NCBI GenBank assembly: GCA_024693715.1
Contig: JAILKS010000022.1
Coordinates: 1 to 64,000, forward strand
Direction of reading: 5' to 3'
Length of the DNA stretch: 64,000 bases
DNA from: Treponema sp.
Lineage (GTDB): Bacteria; Spirochaetota; Spirochaetia; Treponematales; Treponemataceae
The stretch's first letter is position 1. Every line of letters begins with the position of its first letter. Made by a program: the position numbers and the translations under genes. Of the stretch, positions 44,006 to 52,531 are shown one piece after another. The notes beneath the pieces were generated by a model. It made no database searches, had not been told where the DNA came from, and saw only the letters and a list, made by a program, of their open reading frames with translations.

Positions 44006-44407
44006 ATGTTAGTTGCTATAAAAGACATTAAAGTTAAACGACGTGTCAGAAAAGATTTAGGCAATCTCGATGATTTGAAAGAAAGTTTAAGAACATACGG
44101 ACTTCTTAATCCTATTACGATTAACAGAAAATATCAGCTTATTGCTGGAGAAAGAAGACTTCAGGCAGCTAAAGCACTCGGCTGGACAAACATAAATGCA
44201 AATGTAATCGATAATCTCACAGAAGTCGATGAACTTGAAATGGAGATTGAAGAAAACAACCAGCGCAAGGAATTCACAGAAGAAGAATTACTCGAAGGCT
44301 ACAGACGTCTTGAACGATTAAGACATCCTGGCTTTTTCTACAGAATCTTTTTATTTTTCAAGCATCTTTTCCAGAAAATCATTGAGTTTTTTTCCAGAAA
44401 ACGTTAG
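44006..44407 (+). CDS. Short ParB/Srx-domain protein with amphipathic tail
   Basis: The 133-residue protein is a bare ParB N-terminal domain: LDDLKESLRTYGLLNPITIN, then AGERRLQAAKALGW carrying the GERRxxA motif that binds CTP in ParB, and EIEENNQRKEFTEEELLEGY. It lacks the ParB HTH and dimerisation domains. Instead it ends in an aromatic and basic segment (FFYRIFLFFKHLFQKIIEFF) likely to form an amphipathic, membrane-touching helix. No parA or parS is nearby. Placed behind the PBP gene, it might link CTP-dependent switching with the membrane or cell wall; this is speculation. It overlaps convergent rlmJ by 29 nt. Confidence 0.78.
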   Translation: MLVAIKDIKVKRRVRKDLGNLDDLKESLRTYGLLNPITINRKYQLIAGERRLQAAKALGWTNINANVIDNLTEVDELEMEIEENNQRKEFTEEELLEGYRRLERLRHPGFFYRIFLFFKHLFQKIIEFFSRKR

Positions 44408-45269
44408 TTAAAAATTCAATTGACTTCAACGCATTTTCTTCTAACATATACGGACTGTTGATTACAAGCATTCCGCTTCCATATAATCTGGGAGCATCAT
44501 TTACAAAAGCATTATCCTTTAATGAAACTTCCTTATGAGAATCTTTTGTATTAACCACAAGCTGAAGATTACTTATTTGAGTATTATGATTTACATTAAG
44601 CACACTCTGTTTAATAGTTTCAAGCATCTGTTCAATTTCATTATTTCTGTGTGCCAGAAGAGGATACCATAACATTATTACCGCATTACTCCATTTTTTA
44701 TTCACAAGACATATCGTATCTGCTGCCCTTGAATAATCTTCTGATTCTTCATAGCTTGGATCTATTAAAACAGCACCACGACTTGTTTTGGGAGGAGTAA
44801 GTGCCTTGAGCATTTCCCATCCATCGCGAAAATGAATCTGTATGGACGGATTTTCATCCCTACTATTATTTTTCATATTATTCCTAAGATTCACGATTTC
44901 CGACGGATGAAGTTCAGAAAGTATAAGGGTATCCTGAGTTCGCATAAAGCAGCGTTCAATTTCAGGAGAACCGGGATACTGCTGATTTTTCAGATATTCC
45001 GAAACAAAATTATAATAATTCAAAAGTGCAGGAGGATAATTTTCATAATTTTTACTGACCTTTGAAAACTTAATTATACCTTTCTCTGCTTCTTTTGTTT
45101 TTTGACTGCGGATATCAGAAAGATTATAAAGACCACTGCCTGAATGAATATCAAAAAATGTATACGGTTTATCTTTTTTGTTCAGAGACTCAAGCAGCTG
45201 AATTAAAACAGAATGCTTGAGTATATCTGCATGATTTCCCGCATGAAACGCGTGCTGATACGATAACAT
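44379..45269 (-). CDS. rlmJ: 23S rRNA (adenine2030-N6)-methyltransferase
   Basis: The 296-residue protein begins with LSYQHAFHAGNHADILKHSVL, the RlmJ signature, and continues with YTFFDIHSGSGLYNL for S-adenosylmethionine binding. The catalytic motif is IDPSYEESEDY, where the family usually has DPPY; the Pro-to-Ser change is worth noting but may be tolerated. It methylates A2030 in 23S rRNA. The ATG has no Shine-Dalgarno sequence and lies 6 nt after the extended -10 TGGTAATAT. Confidence 0.9.
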   Translation of the reverse strand: MLSYQHAFHAGNHADILKHSVLIQLLESLNKKDKPYTFFDIHSGSGLYNLSDIRSQKTKEAEKGIIKFSKVSKNYENYPPALLNYYNFVSEYLKNQQYPGSPEIERCFMRTQDTLILSELHPSEIVNLRNNMKNNSRDENPSIQIHFRDGWEMLKALTPPKTSRGAVLIDPSYEESEDYSRAADTICLVNKKWSNAVIMLWYPLLAHRNNEIEQMLETIKQSVLNVNHNTQISNLQLVVNTKDSHKEVSLKDNAFVNDAPRLYGSGMLVINSPYMLEENALKSIEFLTNVFWKKTQ

Positions 45270-45317
45270 ATGAAGATATTACCACAAAGCTCAATATAAT
45301 TAAAGGATGATGTAATT

Positions 45318-47885
45318 TTATCGTGTAAATACAAGCTGGTCGTTCTTACCGCTTACCTTAATTGTATCGCCGTCACAAACAGTTCCTCCAAGAAGCTCTT
45401 TTGCAAGTGGATTTTCAACATAAGACTGAATTGCCCGTTTAACAGGACGTGCTCCCATAGCAGGATCATATCCTTTATCACACAGCAAACTGATTGCACT
45501 GTCATCGAAATCAAGCGTAATTTTTTTATCTTCAAGCCGTTTCTGAACCCGTGAAAGCTGAAGCTTAACAATTTTTGAAATGTTTTCTTTATCCAATTCA
45601 CGGAACATAACAGTTTCATCAATTCTGTTTATAAACTCAGGCTTAAAGGTTTGCTTCAAAAGGACCTGCAAAAGTTCTTTTGTTTTTGTTACATCACCTT
45701 TATTTTCAAGTATGATATCGCTTCCAAGATTACTTGTCATGATAATAATAGTATTCTTAAAATCAACTACCCTTCCCTGTCCGTCAGTCAGTCGTCCGTC
45801 ATCAAGCACCTGAAGAAGAACATTAAATACATCAGGATGTGCTTTTTCTATCTCATCAAAAAGAATAACAGAATATGGTCGTCTTCGAACTGCTTCTGTA
45901 AGCTGACCGCCTTCATCATAACCGACATATCCTGGAGGTGCTCCGATGAGTCGTGTGACACTGAATTTTTCCATATATTCACTCATATCAAGACGGGTAA
46001 GTGCTTTTTCATCATTAAAGAGAAAATCTGCAAGAGTTTTTGCAAGCTCTGTTTTTCCAACACCTGTCGGTCCCATAAAAAGAAAGCTTCCAAGCGGTCT
46101 GTTCAAATCACTCAAGCCGGATCTGTTACGTCTGATTGCATCACTTACGGCCTGCACAGCTTCTTCCTGTCCTATAACCCTCTTATGAAGAACCGATTCA
46201 AGCTCAAGATACTTCTGCTTTTCACCGGCAAGCATTTTTGCAACCGGAATACCTGTCCAGGAAGAAACAACTTTTGCTATATCCTCTTCGGTAACAGAAT
46301 TACGAAGCATTTTATTTTCAGGTTCTTTTTCAACCTTTTGAGAATTTGCAAGTTGTTTTTCAAGCTCTGGAATTACTGAATATTTTAATTCAGCTGCCTT
46401 TTCAAGATTTCCTTCACGTGTATATTTTTCCTGCTCAAATTTTTTCTGCTCGAGCTGTTCTTTTAATCCGCGGTTTTTATCTATACTGTTTTTTTCATTC
46501 TGCCATTCAAGCTTCATTACATCGCGCTTTGAAATCAATTCAGCCAGTTCCTTTTCAAGCTTTTCAAGACGTTCCTTACTTGCTGGATCATCTTCTTTAA
46601 GAAGTGACTGTTTTTCAATCTGATACTGAAGAATCTTACGTTCAACCTGATCAAGTTCTACCGGCTGACTCTCAATTTCCATTTTTAAAAGGGAAGCGGC
46701 CTCATCAACAAGATCTATTGCCTTATCAGGTAAAAATCTTGATGTAATATATCTGTTTGACAGAATTGCTGCAGAAACAAGCGCTTCATCTTCAATTCTA
46801 ACTCCATGATGAATTTCATATTTTTCCCGCAGACCACGAAGGATGGCAATTGTATCTTCAACTGTAGGTTCTGCACAATAAACCTGCTGGAATCTTCGTT
46901 CAAGTGCGGCATCCTTTTCAATATATTTTCTATATTCATCGAGGGTTGTTGCCCCTATTGCCCGTAATTCTCCACGTGCAAGAGCAGGCTTCAAAAGATT
47001 GGAAGCATCCATACTTCCTTCAACTGCTCCCGCACCCACAAGAGTATGCAGTTCATCGATAAATAAAATAATCTGTCCTTCAGAATTTTGAATCTCTTTT
47101 ATAAGAGCCTTTAATCTCTCTTCAAACTCACCACGGAATTTTGCACCGGAAACAAGTGAACCTAAATCGAGCGATAATAATCTTTTATTTTTTAAACTAT
47201 CCGGAACATCACCGGCGGCAATTCTTCTTGCAAGTCCTTCTACAATTGCAGTTTTTCCAACGCCCGGCTCTCCAATAATAACCGGATTATTCTTCGTTCT
47301 GCGGCACAAAACCTGCATTACACGGCGGATTTCTTCATCACGTCCGATAACAGGATCTATTTTATCCTGTCTTGCCATTGAAGTTAAATCGCGGCAATAT
47401 TTTTCAAGGGCACGGCTTGTACTTTCAGGATCATTTGAATCAACCGTCTGATTTCCACGAACAGCCTTCAACGCTTCCATTATAGTATTTTTATTAATTC
47501 CAAAACCTTTCAATAACTCTGCACTTTCAGAGTTTGATTCTGCAATTGCAATTAAAAAATGTTCGGTAGAAAGGAATTGATCATGTAAATTTGACATTTC
47601 CTGTTCTGCTTTTGCAATTATTTTCTGCATTTCAGAAGATAAATAAACCTGAGTATTACCGTATGCTTTTGGTTTTGATGAAACTGCATTATGAACTTTT
47701 AAAAGAAGCTCTTTTACAGGAGCCCCTATACGTTCAACTATAGGGACAATAAGACCGTCCTTTTGTTCTAAAAGAGCCTGGAGAAGATGTTCAGTACAAA
47801 TTTCTGAACAGTCATTTTTATTGGCAATTGATGAAGCTTCCTGCAAAGCTTCCTGTGCTTTAATTGTAAAATTCTCTAAATTCAT
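45318..47885 (-). CDS. clpB: ATP-dependent disaggregase ClpB
   Basis: The 855-residue chaperone has the N-terminal Clp repeat domain, a first AAA+ module ([15 protein letters not shown], arginine finger near RRFQQV), the long coiled-coil middle domain that recruits DnaK (about 395-520) and a second AAA+ module ([13 protein letters not shown], then [20 protein letters not shown]). It rescues aggregated proteins after stress. The frame is open 17 codons further upstream, but [14 protein letters not shown] at 47885 is the family start with AGAGGCAG before it. No CIRCE element was seen upstream. Confidence 0.96.
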   Translation of the reverse strand: MNLENFTIKAQEALQEASSIANKNDCSEICTEHLLQALLEQKDGLIVPIVERIGAPVKELLLKVHNAVSSKPKAYGNTQVYLSSEMQKIIAKAEQEMSNLHDQFLSTEHFLIAIAESNSESAELLKGFGINKNTIMEALKAVRGNQTVDSNDPESTSRALEKYCRDLTSMARQDKIDPVIGRDEEIRRVMQVLCRRTKNNPVIIGEPGVGKTAIVEGLARRIAAGDVPDSLKNKRLLSLDLGSLVSGAKFRGEFEERLKALIKEIQNSEGQIILFIDELHTLVGAGAVEGSMDASNLLKPALARGELRAIGATTLDEYRKYIEKDAALERRFQQVYCAEPTVEDTIAILRGLREKYEIHHGVRIEDEALVSAAILSNRYITSRFLPDKAIDLVDEAASLLKMEIESQPVELDQVERKILQYQIEKQSLLKEDDPASKERLEKLEKELAELISKRDVMKLEWQNEKNSIDKNRGLKEQLEQKKFEQEKYTREGNLEKAAELKYSVIPELEKQLANSQKVEKEPENKMLRNSVTEEDIAKVVSSWTGIPVAKMLAGEKQKYLELESVLHKRVIGQEEAVQAVSDAIRRNRSGLSDLNRPLGSFLFMGPTGVGKTELAKTLADFLFNDEKALTRLDMSEYMEKFSVTRLIGAPPGYVGYDEGGQLTEAVRRRPYSVILFDEIEKAHPDVFNVLLQVLDDGRLTDGQGRVVDFKNTIIIMTSNLGSDIILENKGDVTKTKELLQVLLKQTFKPEFINRIDETVMFRELDKENISKIVKLQLSRVQKRLEDKKITLDFDDSAISLLCDKGYDPAMGARPVKRAIQSYVENPLAKELLGGTVCDGDTIKVSGKNDQLVFTR

Positions 47886-47949
47886 ACTATCTGCCTCTTT
47901 TAAAATAAAATTAATAACAAAAGGCAAAAATAGCAAGAAAAAAGATTAT

Positions 47950-49116
47950 TTATTCTTCTATATTTCCGAATTCACAGATTCCGTTTGTAATGCGGGCATA
48001 TTCAATCTGTTCCAGATCATTCTTGATTTTTTTATAAAGCTTTATTTCACCGATACCTGTTCCACTCTGGATTATGCTTAAAATCCGTCGTTTACCTTCA
48101 GGACATTCAAGCTTTCTGTCATAAAGAGCCTTAACCTTACATGTAATATCAATATCAATAATCCAGATTTTTGAATTGAAGCTTACCGACCAGTGAACGG
48201 TCTTATCTCCGTTTTCATCTGCTTCCGGTGATTCAATACAGTTCCACACACAGGTATATTTTCGCTTAGGAGCATCTGCCAGAAAGATAATATCTGAGCC
48301 TTCAAAATTTCCTATAAATGAAAGCTTGTTTTCAAACAATCCCTGGACAACAAAATTCGAATTAAAAAGAGTTTTGCCCGAAATAAGGCTCTGTAAATTT
48401 GAAGAAGAAATATGAAACCATGGTTGTGGAAAAGATTTTCCTATAAATCTGTCCATATAACCATTTGATTTTTTCTCATCAATAATATAATCTTCACCGT
48501 CTATTGTAATTAATCCGCTTATCAATATCTGAATACCGGCAGGAAACCATTTATCGGTTTTATCTTCAAAGCCTTCTACAAATTCCTTAACTATTTCATA
48601 TTTTAAATTCCAGCTGATTTCACCTGCATTACAAAGATATTCCGGATGCTTTGAACATTCTTCTTCTGAAAGAGAAACACTTCCAGTTAATTCATTTTCT
48701 GTAAAAATATCAGGACCTGCACAAATTTCAAAAGGTCTTGTAGAGAAACTGCAATTTTTTACAGGGAAATATGATGTTATCTGCTTTGGACAACTATCAA
48801 GACGTCCTGCCCTTACGGCAACGTACGACGGCTGAATAATTTTTTCTGATTCAAGTTCATATGCTGAAGAAGTACCTGAAAGAGCATATTGTAAATCGTC
48901 TTCTTTTATCTGGATTCTAGGTTTAAAACCCAATTGTGGTTCGGAAGGATATAACCAAGGATTAAGCATTTCAAATTCGATGAAGAACATGCATTCTGTT
49001 CCACCGTTATTCTGTATGCCTTTAAAATAAAAACGCCAGTAATTGATACCAAAACGTTTTTTAGGTCCGTTAAAACCTAATTTACCTGCTTTAAGATTCT
49101 TTTTAGCTGCACCCAT
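47950..49116 (-). CDS. Protein of unknown function, possibly lipocalin/tocopherol cyclase-like
   Basis: The 388-residue protein lacks a signal peptide. It is rich in beta-strand-like segments and aromatic residues (INYWRFYFKGIQ, FFIEFEMLNPWLYPS, FPQPWFHISSSNL, KYTCVWNCIESPE). This pattern, with a two-part beta-barrel look, is reminiscent of AttH/CrtC or tocopherol cyclase-like folds, but I see no clear signature. AAGGGG lies 13 nt from the ATG. It is downstream of a small gene on the same strand and upstream of clpB. Confidence 0.6.
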   Translation of the reverse strand: MGAAKKNLKAGKLGFNGPKKRFGINYWRFYFKGIQNNGGTECMFFIEFEMLNPWLYPSEPQLGFKPRIQIKEDDLQYALSGTSSAYELESEKIIQPSYVAVRAGRLDSCPKQITSYFPVKNCSFSTRPFEICAGPDIFTENELTGSVSLSEEECSKHPEYLCNAGEISWNLKYEIVKEFVEGFEDKTDKWFPAGIQILISGLITIDGEDYIIDEKKSNGYMDRFIGKSFPQPWFHISSSNLQSLISGKTLFNSNFVVQGLFENKLSFIGNFEGSDIIFLADAPKRKYTCVWNCIESPEADENGDKTVHWSVSFNSKIWIIDIDITCKVKALYDRKLECPEGKRRILSIIQSGTGIGEIKLYKKIKNDLEQIEYARITNGICEFGNIEE

Positions 49117-49206
49117 ATTACTAACAATATCCCCTTCTTAAAATATCTTATTAGATATTCGGCAGATTTTATGTTAGTTTTTAGTAAAAATCGTAATTAT
49201 ATTAAA

Positions 49207-49440
49207 TTAATTTTTCTTTTTGCCTTCAAACATTTTATCTATTGTTTTTGATAACTCAGCCTGTTCTTTAGGAAAGTTTGCATTCAAAAACTCAAAACAT
49301 TCAACAGCTGCTCTCTGCGCATGCTCGTACCAGATTGAGTACAACTCAGATGTAATTTCTTCACCAGGAAATGGTGCTCCCTGAACATCAGAAACTAAAT
49401 CTCTCATCATTTGGATACATTCTTTTGTTTTCTTATCCAT
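49207..49440 (-). CDS. Small conserved-looking protein of unknown function
   Basis: The 77-residue protein is mostly helical and soluble, with TKECIQMMRDLVSDVQGAPF and YEHAQRAAVECFEFLNANFP as main segments. The frame opens five codons earlier at 49455, but AAGGAG lies 8 nt before ATG 49440. No motif points to a function. It sits between the M16C protease gene and the 388-residue gene. Confidence 0.65.
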   Translation of the reverse strand: MDKKTKECIQMMRDLVSDVQGAPFPGEEITSELYSIWYEHAQRAAVECFEFLNANFPKEQAELSKTIDKMFEGKKKN

Positions 49441-49484
49441 AGGACACTCCTTCATCCTTGTTGGAATATCTTATTTTAACAGAT

Positions 49485-52400
49485 TTATAACGGTAATTCA
49501 AGAAAATTTCCACAAACTTTTATAGAATTATCACAAAAAACCGCTTTATGACTGATTTCTCCTGCATTTTTAAAAAATCTTCCAGCCGCTTCATTCACTT
49601 CTTTAGTAGTAACTGCAAGTAGATCCGAAACTCGCTTTAATCTGAAGCCGTAATTAGCATAAATAAAACCTTCAAACGCAAAACGGCCTCTTTCCTTTGC
49701 AGTAAAAGGAACAATCATGTTTCCATATTCACTTACAATCGCTTTTTCTACATCTTCATCACTAATCAGAGTTTTTGATACCTGTTCAAGAACATCTTCA
49801 AACATATCAGCATGTTTATCTGGAGAAGGATCACGATAAGTGTACATTTTACAAAGCTGCTCACCAGAATCAACCAGTACTCCACCGCCATAACATCCAC
49901 CTTTAGTTCTGAAAGTATCCCAGAAGGCGTGCATTCCAAGCCAGTTTGCATAAACATTTTCTGCAGCAGATTCTTTTGTAAGATATGCAGATGCAGGAAT
50001 TGTACAGAAGGCATAGCCGGTATTCGATTCAATCTGAATTGCTTCAAGGAACTTCTTATCCTTTATATTATCATAATTATAAATGTGAGGAATATAATCT
50101 TTAAGCTGATAATTATTCGATGGCTTTAATTTTGTAAATCCTGCATCCTTTGCAAAACCTTCAACCAACGGAAGAATTTTTTCAAGAGATTTTTTATCAG
50201 CAGTAATATGAATTATTCCTCCTGATTTTATGCACTCATAATAAATATATTCATAAAGCTTAAGCAGTTTTTTAATATTCGTCCTTGAATAATCACTTAT
50301 TGTTTTAAGCTGGGTAACTCCCCATAATATTTCTGCAAGTGCATATCCTTCACTCCAGGCAGCTGTCGTTCTTTTTGAAATATAATCCCGTCCGTTATTA
50401 ATAATTCCAGATTTTTTTTCTGCAATCAATTCCTGGAGAAGAACCTTAAATCTTTTTTTATCTTTAAAATCCATTCCGGTTATGATGTCTGAAAGCATTG
50501 AAAAGGTTTTCCCTGCATTTTCTGTAATTGCTTCACAGGAAATACCAAGCCACTTTCTTCCGCAGAAATTATAATCCTTGTATTTTTTGGCAAATTCAAC
50601 ACATTCAGGATTATTATAAACAGAACCTGTCACGAATTTTCCCCAGACATCACCCATTATACATGCAGATTCCTGAATACATTCATCCCACTTTTTATTC
50701 TGCCAGCCAAGATTTGTTATTACATTTGATAAAAAAGGAATATGTTTAAAATATTTACAGTCAATTGTATCAAAAGGGAAAAGAAGATCTACATAAAAAA
50801 GACCGTTTGTTTCCTCCTCGCTTATAAAAAGAGGAATATCACTGTTATCTGCACCTTTTACTGATTTAAGCTCAACATGTGCACAGTCTATATTTTTATC
50901 AAGCTCAGATATTCTTGTATGAGGAATGCATGAAAGCTCCTGAGGAGTTTCTTGTTTAAGCTGTGCTTCATGAAGCTTTTTAAGCTCTTCCTTCAACTCC
51001 TGTTTGTTTACGAGAGATTCCATTTTTTTCAAATTCTCATTTTCTTTTTGCTGACGTTCAAAAAAATATTTATCTGAAGGACGGACAACCACCTTTATGA
51101 CAGTATCATTATCAAGAAAATATTTTTTTATAAGATTTTTTGTATAATCCTTGTCTGAGCGTATTTTTTCCTTTACCTTTTCAAAATCAGAAATTGGAGT
51201 AAGCTGACTAAGACAATCTTTTCCCCATGCCCATGCCTTTAAAGCACGCTGCATAAGTCCTAACGAAAAAGGTCCCCAATAACGGTTTTCTTCACGAAGA
51301 TTAAAATCAATTCCCATTACAGCGGCATCAATATCCTTTTGTGAAACACCCTTTTCATATAGCTTTAAAAGTTCCTTCTGAACAATGGAAAATATTTTTT
51401 TTTCATTTCCCTCTTTTACTCCGGACATTCCGAACGTCCAGTATTCTTCACTATATTGACCAAAATTCCCAAGAATATTCTCATCACCAAGATTACTGTC
51501 TTTAAGTGCTTTTGCAACAGGCGAACTTGCAATTCCACAAAGCACCTCATTAAGATAAATCTTTTCCATATCATATTTGCCGGTATAAAAAGACATGGCA
51601 GCCATATTTCCGGTCGAGCCTGTAACCGGTGCAATAAAATCAAAATTCTTTGATTCTTTATGAATATTGATTTTTAAAAGTTCCTGAACCTCCGCCTTTA
51701 AATAAGGTGTTTTCTGATTGATATAAGGAACAGTCTGTCTGCAGCTATATTTTTTTTCAATACGAGGCATTAAATTTTTGTTCAAAAAATCAAGCTGTTC
51801 TGAGGTCGGAATATCTCCATACAGAAAAAGCATACAGTTATCAGGATTATAAAACTTCTGATGAAAAGCAATAAAATCCTCATATGTCAAAGAAGTAATT
51901 TCAAGAGGATCTCCACCAGAACAATAAGACGGATAACTGTCAGGAAACATACAGTCATTCAAATGGTTATAAGCAATGGTCGGAAACGAAGAAAACATTG
52001 CCTTCATCTCATTATAAACTACACCTTGAATACTGCATTTTTCATCGCTGTCCATTTCCAGACGATATGCTTCCTGGACGAATGTAGATTTATCAAGCTT
52101 TGGAAAAAAAACACAGTCAGCATATACATCCATAATGTTAAAATAATCATTTTTTACGAGCGATGCTGCAGGATACACAGTCTTATCGGGAAAAGTCAGG
52201 GCATTTAAAAAAGTATTGAGACTTTGAGCAGCAAGTGTCGCAAAAGGTTCCTTAAGAGGATATTTTTCAGAACCGCACAAGGTCGAATGCTCAATAATAT
52301 GGGCGGTTCCCTTCGAATCTTTTGAAACAGTTCGAAAAGCAAATGCAAAAAGATTTTCCTTATCATTTTTAAAAAGATGATATATTTCCATACCAGTGGT

Positions 52401-52511
52401 TTTATGGCGCAGAAAAATACCCTTCGCATTAAAATCAGTTACATCATCAATTTTTAATAAAACAAATCCGTTATATTCCTTTCCGATATTTTTAGTGTCA
52501 AGAAAATCCAT
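49485..52511 (-). CDS. M16C-family zinc metalloprotease (PreP-like)
   Basis: The 1008-residue length fits the single-chain M16C peptidases such as presequence protease. The inverted zinc motif HIIEH is at residues 71-75 and GVVYNEMKAMFSS contains the distal glutamate. The chain then has the four-domain layout with a central M16C-associated helical part (about 480-520, rich in Lys and Glu). These enzymes enclose and degrade short unfolded peptides. No signal peptide, so cytosolic. It follows sbcC by 20 nt on the same strand. Confidence 0.9.
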   Translation of the reverse strand: MDFLDTKNIGKEYNGFVLLKIDDVTDFNAKGIFLRHKTTGMEIYHLFKNDKENLFAFAFRTVSKDSKGTAHIIEHSTLCGSEKYPLKEPFATLAAQSLNTFLNALTFPDKTVYPAASLVKNDYFNIMDVYADCVFFPKLDKSTFVQEAYRLEMDSDEKCSIQGVVYNEMKAMFSSFPTIAYNHLNDCMFPDSYPSYCSGGDPLEITSLTYEDFIAFHQKFYNPDNCMLFLYGDIPTSEQLDFLNKNLMPRIEKKYSCRQTVPYINQKTPYLKAEVQELLKINIHKESKNFDFIAPVTGSTGNMAAMSFYTGKYDMEKIYLNEVLCGIASSPVAKALKDSNLGDENILGNFGQYSEEYWTFGMSGVKEGNEKKIFSIVQKELLKLYEKGVSQKDIDAAVMGIDFNLREENRYWGPFSLGLMQRALKAWAWGKDCLSQLTPISDFEKVKEKIRSDKDYTKNLIKKYFLDNDTVIKVVVRPSDKYFFERQQKENENLKKMESLVNKQELKEELKKLHEAQLKQETPQELSCIPHTRISELDKNIDCAHVELKSVKGADNSDIPLFISEEETNGLFYVDLLFPFDTIDCKYFKHIPFLSNVITNLGWQNKKWDECIQESACIMGDVWGKFVTGSVYNNPECVEFAKKYKDYNFCGRKWLGISCEAITENAGKTFSMLSDIITGMDFKDKKRFKVLLQELIAEKKSGIINNGRDYISKRTTAAWSEGYALAEILWGVTQLKTISDYSRTNIKKLLKLYEYIYYECIKSGGIIHITADKKSLEKILPLVEGFAKDAGFTKLKPSNNYQLKDYIPHIYNYDNIKDKKFLEAIQIESNTGYAFCTIPASAYLTKESAAENVYANWLGMHAFWDTFRTKGGCYGGGVLVDSGEQLCKMYTYRDPSPDKHADMFEDVLEQVSKTLISDEDVEKAIVSEYGNMIVPFTAKERGRFAFEGFIYANYGFRLKRVSDLLAVTTKEVNEAAGRFFKNAGEISHKAVFCDNSIKVCGNFLELPL

Positions 52512-52531
52512 CTAATAACTCCTGCTGCATC

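Noticed and set aside
44006..44407. Chromosome partition gene parB and a nearby replication origin
   Set aside because: The protein lacks HTH and dimerisation domains, and no parA, dnaA, dnaN or DnaA-box cluster is nearby.
45651..46379. 242-codon open frame on the plus strand
   Set aside because: It is antisense to clpB, is rich in Phe, Cys and Ser as expected of a shadow frame, and has no ribosome binding site or family motif.
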